Origin: Sulfurimonadaceae bacterium
GTDB taxonomy: Bacteria; Campylobacterota; Campylobacteria; Campylobacterales; Sulfurimonadaceae
NCBI GenBank assembly: GCA_026193155.1
Contig: JAPHSI010000162.1
Location: 1-9,460 of the forward strand
Length of the DNA: 9,460 nucleotides
Reading direction: 5' to 3'
This document shows positions 6,545 to 9,460 of the stretch, piece after piece. The notes beneath the pieces were generated by a model. It worked only from the letters and a program-made list of their open reading frames with translations. It made no database searches and was not told the DNA's origin. Numbering within the stretch: the first letter of the stretch is position 1; every line of letters starts with the position of its first letter. Position numbers and translations under genes: made by a program.

Positions 6545-7454
6545 ATCTGCCACTAGGCTGCTCATAGTAATCTTCTAAAGAATTTATCTCATCTTTTCTA
6601 AATTTACTCATAATTTTACCAATAATCACATTAATCGGCACTACGGTTAAAAGTAGTAATATTAAAAATGCCGCATAAATTGTAATTGTAATCTTTCTTC
6701 CAAATGAATATTTTTTGCCTGATAGTTTTATTAACCTTGTCCATACCTGAAAGCTTCTATTAGCTATTTTTTCAGTTGCTATAAGTTTTCCGTCTATGTT
6801 AACTGCACCAAGATTTTTAAGCAGTGCTTCACCTGTTTTTTCTTTATCTTCTTTTAGAGCTTTATTTAATCTATCGCCAAATCTTGATGCTGCTTTTATT
6901 TCACTCTCTAAAATTCCTGCAGGAGGAAAAAACAAAAATGCATTACTTTTTCCCGTTAAAAGATATCTTGGCAATGTAACTAATGAATACGCACCTTTAC
7001 CTTGATCGGTAAGGGCTACGTTGTCTATTAGTTTACCACCTACATTTTCAATAAGCTTTTTCATCTTCTCTTGAGCAAGTACCCACATATCACGACATGC
7101 AATTAAAGTAATTACTGGTTTATCTTTAAAAATTTGTTTTGCCTGCTTGCTTTGCATAAAAGCTGTAACTGGAATAGAAGGTGACATATACCACACTGTG
7201 TAACCAAGTATGATTAGGTCATAATCATTTTCTATATTTTCAACTTCATTGATTTCACAGCCATCCATTAAAACAGATTCCGGGAACTCGTCAAAAAACT
7301 CATAGAAAGGCCAAGGAAAAGGATAAGGTCTTTTTGGTTTAATCTCTCTAAAATCTACTTGAATCTCATCGTCAGGTAAGTTTGAGGTAAAGCTATCTAT
7401 AACTTTTTTTAGCTGACCAGCTTGAGAATAATAAAGAACTAAAACTTTTTTCAT
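6543..7454 (-). CDS. darA: Dialkylresorcinol condensing enzyme, DarA-type
   Basis: This 303-residue protein begins with a flavodoxin-like beta strand and loop (KKVLVLYYSQAGQL, residues 2-15) and has a second flavodoxin-like segment, DLIILGYTVWYMSPSIP (79-95), followed by a third strand, PVITLIACRDMW (113-124). This pattern fits DarA of dialkylresorcinol and flexirubin clusters, which cyclises and aromatises the DarB product. The usual flavodoxin phosphate-binding loop (S/T-x-T-G-x-T) is altered to SQAGQL, so FMN binding is uncertain. Residues 254-278 form one strong membrane segment near the C-terminus, followed by a charged tail, so the catalytic domain is probably tethered to the inner membrane. 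It appears to be the first gene of the tight downstream operon, with a weak AAGAG 12 bases before its ATG. The start codon is also the point where the flavodoxin strand begins, as expected. Confidence 0.87.
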   Translation of the reverse strand: MKKVLVLYYSQAGQLKKVIDSFTSNLPDDEIQVDFREIKPKRPYPFPWPFYEFFDEFPESVLMDGCEINEVENIENDYDLIILGYTVWYMSPSIPVTAFMQSKQAKQIFKDKPVITLIACRDMWVLAQEKMKKLIENVGGKLIDNVALTDQGKGAYSLVTLPRYLLTGKSNAFLFFPPAGILESEIKAASRFGDRLNKALKEDKEKTGEALLKNLGAVNIDGKLIATEKIANRSFQVWTRLIKLSGKKYSFGRKITITIYAAFLILLLLTVVPINVIIGKIMSKFRKDEINSLEDYYEQPSGR

Positions 7455-7487
7455 TATGAATATTTACTCTTATAAATTGTTTTTATG

Positions 7488-7493
7488 ATTGTA
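7488..7493 (-). promoter_or_regulatory. Possible -10 element ahead of the darA operon
   Basis: TACAAT on the minus strand would place a transcription start near 7481 and give a leader of roughly 27 bases before the darA ATG. The upstream DNA is AT-rich with T-runs but has no clear -35 box, which is usual for sigma70 promoters in Campylobacterota. This is the only sizeable gap (119 bases) between genes in the window, so a promoter here is sensible. The call is weak because AT-rich DNA yields such hexamers by chance. Confidence 0.3.
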
Positions 7494-7539
7494 CATAGAT
7501 TTAGATTAAAATTTAGTGAAATAGTATTTTTTGTGGTCT

Positions 7540-7563
7540 ATAAGAGGCAGGTTTGCCCCTTAT
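7540..7563 (-). terminator. Hairpin after the lipoprotein gene, possible terminator or attenuator
   Basis: On the minus strand ATAAGGGGCA and TGCCTCTTAT form a 10-bp stem around an AACC loop. One pair is G-U in minus-strand RNA but would be an A-C mismatch in plus-strand RNA, so the structure suits the transcription direction of the genes. It begins ten bases after the lipoprotein stop. The sequence that follows (AGACCACAAAAAATA) has no U-run, so it is not a textbook intrinsic terminator. It may only partly stop transcription, or protect the 3' end of the upstream message. Confidence 0.5.
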
Positions 7564-7573
7564 TATTTTATAA

Positions 7574-8176
7574 TTAGTAAGTTATTTTGACAACTTTGTC
7601 ATCTTTAAATTGAACTAAAGTTGTATTAAACTTATGTTCCCAAAACTTCCATGTATCACTTTTTATACTAGGAGTTGCATGAGTCGGTGGATAACCGCGA
7701 GAAACTAAGACAGCATCTTTACTCATTCCTACAACTACACGAGATTCTATCACTGAACCGTTATTAATAGCATCTCTTTCTTTTTTAGAAAATTTAGCTA
7801 AATTTACTTTATTTGGTGCAAAATATCTTTTAACCATTTGATCAATTGTAGTATTAGAATATTTTGGAATATTTCTTAATATTACTAAGTTTCCGTTATA
7901 TGTAAAAGATATTTGTTTTGCGTTAACATCTTTTAGTTTAACTTTTGTGTTTACAGGAATTACAATACCGTTTCCATAGTTAGTTGTATCTATGATTTTT
8001 TGTCCAAATCTAGCAATTGTGCTAATGAACATATTTCTTTGTGTATACATCTCTTGTTTTTTTTCAAAAGCTTGTTGAACTTGAGGTGAAAGTTTAGCTC
8101 CACCACAACCACTTAAAGTAAATCCTATGATCCCCATAGCTAAAACAGCACTTATTGTTCTAAGAATTTTTTCCAT
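7574..8176 (-). CDS. Putative outer-membrane lipoprotein with BamE-like C-terminal region
   Basis: A 200-residue protein with a lipoprotein signal: basic start, hydrophobic stretch (about 8-21) and lipobox LSGC with Cys24 as the lipidation site. The residues after Cys are Gly-Gly with no Asp at +2, so sorting to the outer membrane by Lol is likely. The middle (about 65-105) is beta-rich (GIVIPVNTKVKLKDV). Residues 148-200 read VVGMSKDAVLVSRGYPPTHA, then a Trp-rich strand (DTWKFWEHKF) and VQFKDDKVVKI, the pattern of a BamE/SmpA-like fold. Specific function is unknown. The start at 8176 follows a strong AAGGAG with nine bases of spacing. It sits 45 bases after the acyltransferase gene and before a hairpin, so it probably ends the upstream transcription unit. 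A role in placing the pigment in the outer membrane is possible but not shown. Confidence 0.78.
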   Translation of the reverse strand: MEKILRTISAVLAMGIIGFTLSGCGGAKLSPQVQQAFEKKQEMYTQRNMFISTIARFGQKIIDTTNYGNGIVIPVNTKVKLKDVNAKQISFTYNGNLVILRNIPKYSNTTIDQMVKRYFAPNKVNLAKFSKKERDAINNGSVIESRVVVGMSKDAVLVSRGYPPTHATPSIKSDTWKFWEHKFNTTLVQFKDDKVVKITY

Positions 8177-8185
8177 TATATATAA

Positions 8186-8191
8186 CTCCTT
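8186..8191 (-). promoter_or_regulatory. Strong ribosome binding site of the lipoprotein gene
   Basis: AAGGAG on the minus strand is nine bases before the ATG at 8176. It fixes the start codon, which also begins a proper signal peptide. The short gap upstream also has TATAAA-like runs, but no convincing promoter. Confidence 0.65.
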
Positions 8192-8221
8192 ATGTTTATA
8201 TCTGTATAACTATAGAGTTTT

Positions 8222-9070
8222 TTATATAAAATAATCATAAAAGTTATACCATTGATAAGGATATTCTTTAACTACTTCTTCTAAAATATCCATATAATTT
8301 TGAGCATTTTCTTCAAGTGTGTTATTTTCTGAATCTATTTTATAATAACGAGCTTCATATTCTCTTGAGCCTTTATTTATTGTATGAACAACTATCATAG
8401 GTTTATTCATACGTTTTGCTATATCAAAGGGATCTTTATTTATATATACATCTTTTGAGAAAAATTTAACTTTTATTTTTCTTTTCTCATCAGCCACACG
8501 GTCAGCCATCATCGCTACAATCTCACCTTGCATTAAAACATTTGCAATTTGAATATTTGTAGCGAATGCACCTTGATTAACATCTATTATTTTTACATTT
8601 TGTTTATTTTCATCTTTAACATCAGCCTCAACTTCTTGCATACTTTTATTTGTATTGTCTTGCATGACCACATTCATAGGCGGTATATTTTTTGTAGACA
8701 GATTATGGGTAGAAGAAGCCCAACCTCCAAAATGAGAAAGAAGTACAATTCCGCCACTCTCTTTAAAAGTATCTAAATACTCTTGGTTTACTCCATTGTA
8801 TGTAAAGTTTTCCGGATTTATACGTGACACAAACCTATCTAAAAGTGAAGTTGCAAAACTTTTAATATGCTTGAAAAATATTTTATTTGTAAGTTTTATA
8901 TTTTGTGCATTATAAAAGCTCTCTAAATCAACTTTTACTTTTCGTGCAAATAAAACGTAATACAGTGCAACAAAGTTTAAGATAAAAGATACAGCTTTAT
9001 AGCCTAAAACTTTATATATGAAAAGTAATAATGAATATCCTAAAGAATTGTCTTTTTTTGCTATGTCCAT
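8222..9070 (-). CDS. LpxL/HtrB-family acyltransferase
   Basis: This 282-residue protein has an N-terminal hydrophobic anchor (about 12-42) and a lysophospholipid/lipid A acyltransferase core. The catalytic His is His113 in VLLSHFGGWAS, but the acidic residue usual five positions later (H-x4-D/E) is Ala118. Other family marks remain: VAMMADR (185-191) in the acceptor/donor pocket region, NKPMIVVHT (222-230) and the C-terminal YPYQWYNFYDYF (270-281). In aryl polyene clusters such acyltransferases sit beside or are fused to a family 2 glycosyltransferase and are thought to attach the acyl chain to a membrane head group. Here it overlaps the GT2 gene by 10 bases, and AAGAGGA lies five bases before its ATG. 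The missing acid may mean altered chemistry or a different catalytic partner. An inner-membrane location is likely. Confidence 0.85.
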   Translation of the reverse strand: MDIAKKDNSLGYSLLLFIYKVLGYKAVSFILNFVALYYVLFARKVKVDLESFYNAQNIKLTNKIFFKHIKSFATSLLDRFVSRINPENFTYNGVNQEYLDTFKESGGIVLLSHFGGWASSTHNLSTKNIPPMNVVMQDNTNKSMQEVEADVKDENKQNVKIIDVNQGAFATNIQIANVLMQGEIVAMMADRVADEKRKIKVKFFSKDVYINKDPFDIAKRMNKPMIVVHTINKGSREYEARYYKIDSENNTLEENAQNYMDILEEVVKEYPYQWYNFYDYFI

Positions 9071-9460
9071 AAAAATCCTCTTAAAAGTACATATCTTTGT
9101 AGTACAAGTTTTGTATGTATAAGTGATAGTCTAATATTGTCTTTGACTTTATCGAAATGGGTAACTCTTTCTTCACTGGGTGGATAGTAACACTTAGTCT
9201 CAACATCTATAATATCACCACCTCTATATGAATGAAGTGCCAAAACTTCTATTTCAAAGTCAAATCGTTTGTTTTTTATATTTAGATCTAATATATTTGT
9301 AGGATAGATTCTAAAACCGCTTTGTGTATCACCTAATGTTTTAAAAGTTTCAAGTTTAACCCAAAAATTACTAAATTTTCTTCCAAACTTTGAACTATCC
9401 GGTACATTTTCATGCTTAAAATCACGATTGCCTATAACTATAGAGTTGCTTTTGTAAGCA
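9061..9460 (-). CDS. Family 2 glycosyltransferase, C-terminal part only (5' end outside window)
   Basis: The frame is open from the window edge (first full codon at 9459) to TAG at 9061, giving 132 C-terminal residues. They carry the tail pattern of DPM/DPG-synthase-like GT2 enzymes: RKFSNFWVKL, then GDTQSGFRIYP, RFDFEIEVL, YYPPSEERVTHF and a final helical stretch SLIHTKLVL. The GDTQSGFR motif is the recognisable acceptor-site region. The N-terminal nucleotide-sugar site lies outside. No long membrane helix is present in this part. GT2 genes of this sort accompany an LpxL-like acyltransferase in aryl polyene clusters, which is the arrangement here, with a 10-base overlap. The likely job is building the lipid head group that receives the polyene, in the cytoplasm at the inner membrane. 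A TTG at 9243 could be read as a start but lies within the conserved domain. Confidence 0.87.
   Translation of the reverse strand, partial: AYKSNSIVIGNRDFKHENVPDSSKFGRKFSNFWVKLETFKTLGDTQSGFRIYPTNILDLNIKNKRFDFEIEVLALHSYRGGDIIDVETKCYYPPSEERVTHFDKVKDNIRLSLIHTKLVLQRYVLLRGFLWT

Noticed and set aside
1437..6578. Several plus-strand open frames of 61 to 105 codons (for example 1437-1688, 3136-3432, 5712-6029)
   Set aside because: Each lies opposite a well-supported minus-strand gene, is rich in Ser/Phe/Ile as expected for antisense of AT-rich coding DNA, and shows no recognisable domain.
7455..7573. Small RNA gene or riboswitch in the gap before darA
   Set aside because: The gap holds one hairpin and AT-rich DNA with a weak -10 element. 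I see no conserved aptamer-like structure.
9061..9243. Separate 60-residue protein starting at TTG 9243
   Set aside because: The same frame continues upstream to the window edge with GT2 motifs, so this is the tail of the glycosyltransferase and not a small gene.
1..9460. Mobile element, integrase site, CRISPR array, tRNA or rRNA
   Set aside because: No transposase or integrase frames, no spaced direct repeats, and no cloverleaf or rRNA-like stretch were seen on either strand.

Overview
The window is AT-rich and every convincing gene reads on the minus strand, so the genes run from high to low coordinates. Base composition, codon choice and protein style fit a Campylobacterota (epsilonproteobacterial) genome of the Sulfurimonas/Arcobacter kind. 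That placement is inference, because no phylogenetic marker gene is present.

The content is part of a dialkylresorcinol (DAR) / aryl polyene (APE) type biosynthetic cluster, the logic behind flexirubin-like pigments. In transcription order, an upstream block (9460 to 7574) holds the 3' end of a family 2 glycosyltransferase, an LpxL/HtrB-like acyltransferase and an outer-membrane-type lipoprotein with a BamE-like C-terminus. The GT2/acyltransferase pair is typical of APE clusters. A 10-bp hairpin and a short AT-rich gap (7455-7573) with a possible promoter follow.

The second block (7454 to 1) is very compact and looks like one operon. It encodes a DarA-type condensing enzyme, a DarB-type ketosynthase III, a 138-residue protein of unknown function, a BtrH-like acyltransferase, an ABC ATPase, an ABC-2 permease, an acyl carrier protein, a FabF-like ketosynthase with an intact Cys-His-His triad, and a KS-fold partner that lacks the catalytic Cys (truncated by the window edge). 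Most junctions overlap or have gaps of 0 to 13 bases.

Proposed workflow (inference): the ACP, KS and KS-like partner extend a polyene or fatty acyl chain. DarB joins two acyl units and DarA closes and aromatises the resorcinol ring. The BtrH-like enzyme may move an ACP-bound acyl chain onto the product. The GT2 and LpxL-like enzymes may build a membrane-anchored head group, and the ABC exporter may move the product across the inner membrane. The starter-unit enzymes (ammonia lyase, CoA/ACP ligase), ketoreductase and dehydratase expected for a complete aryl polyene pathway are not in the window and may lie beyond either edge. There are no RNA genes, CRISPR arrays, insertion sequences or plus-strand genes that I can support.
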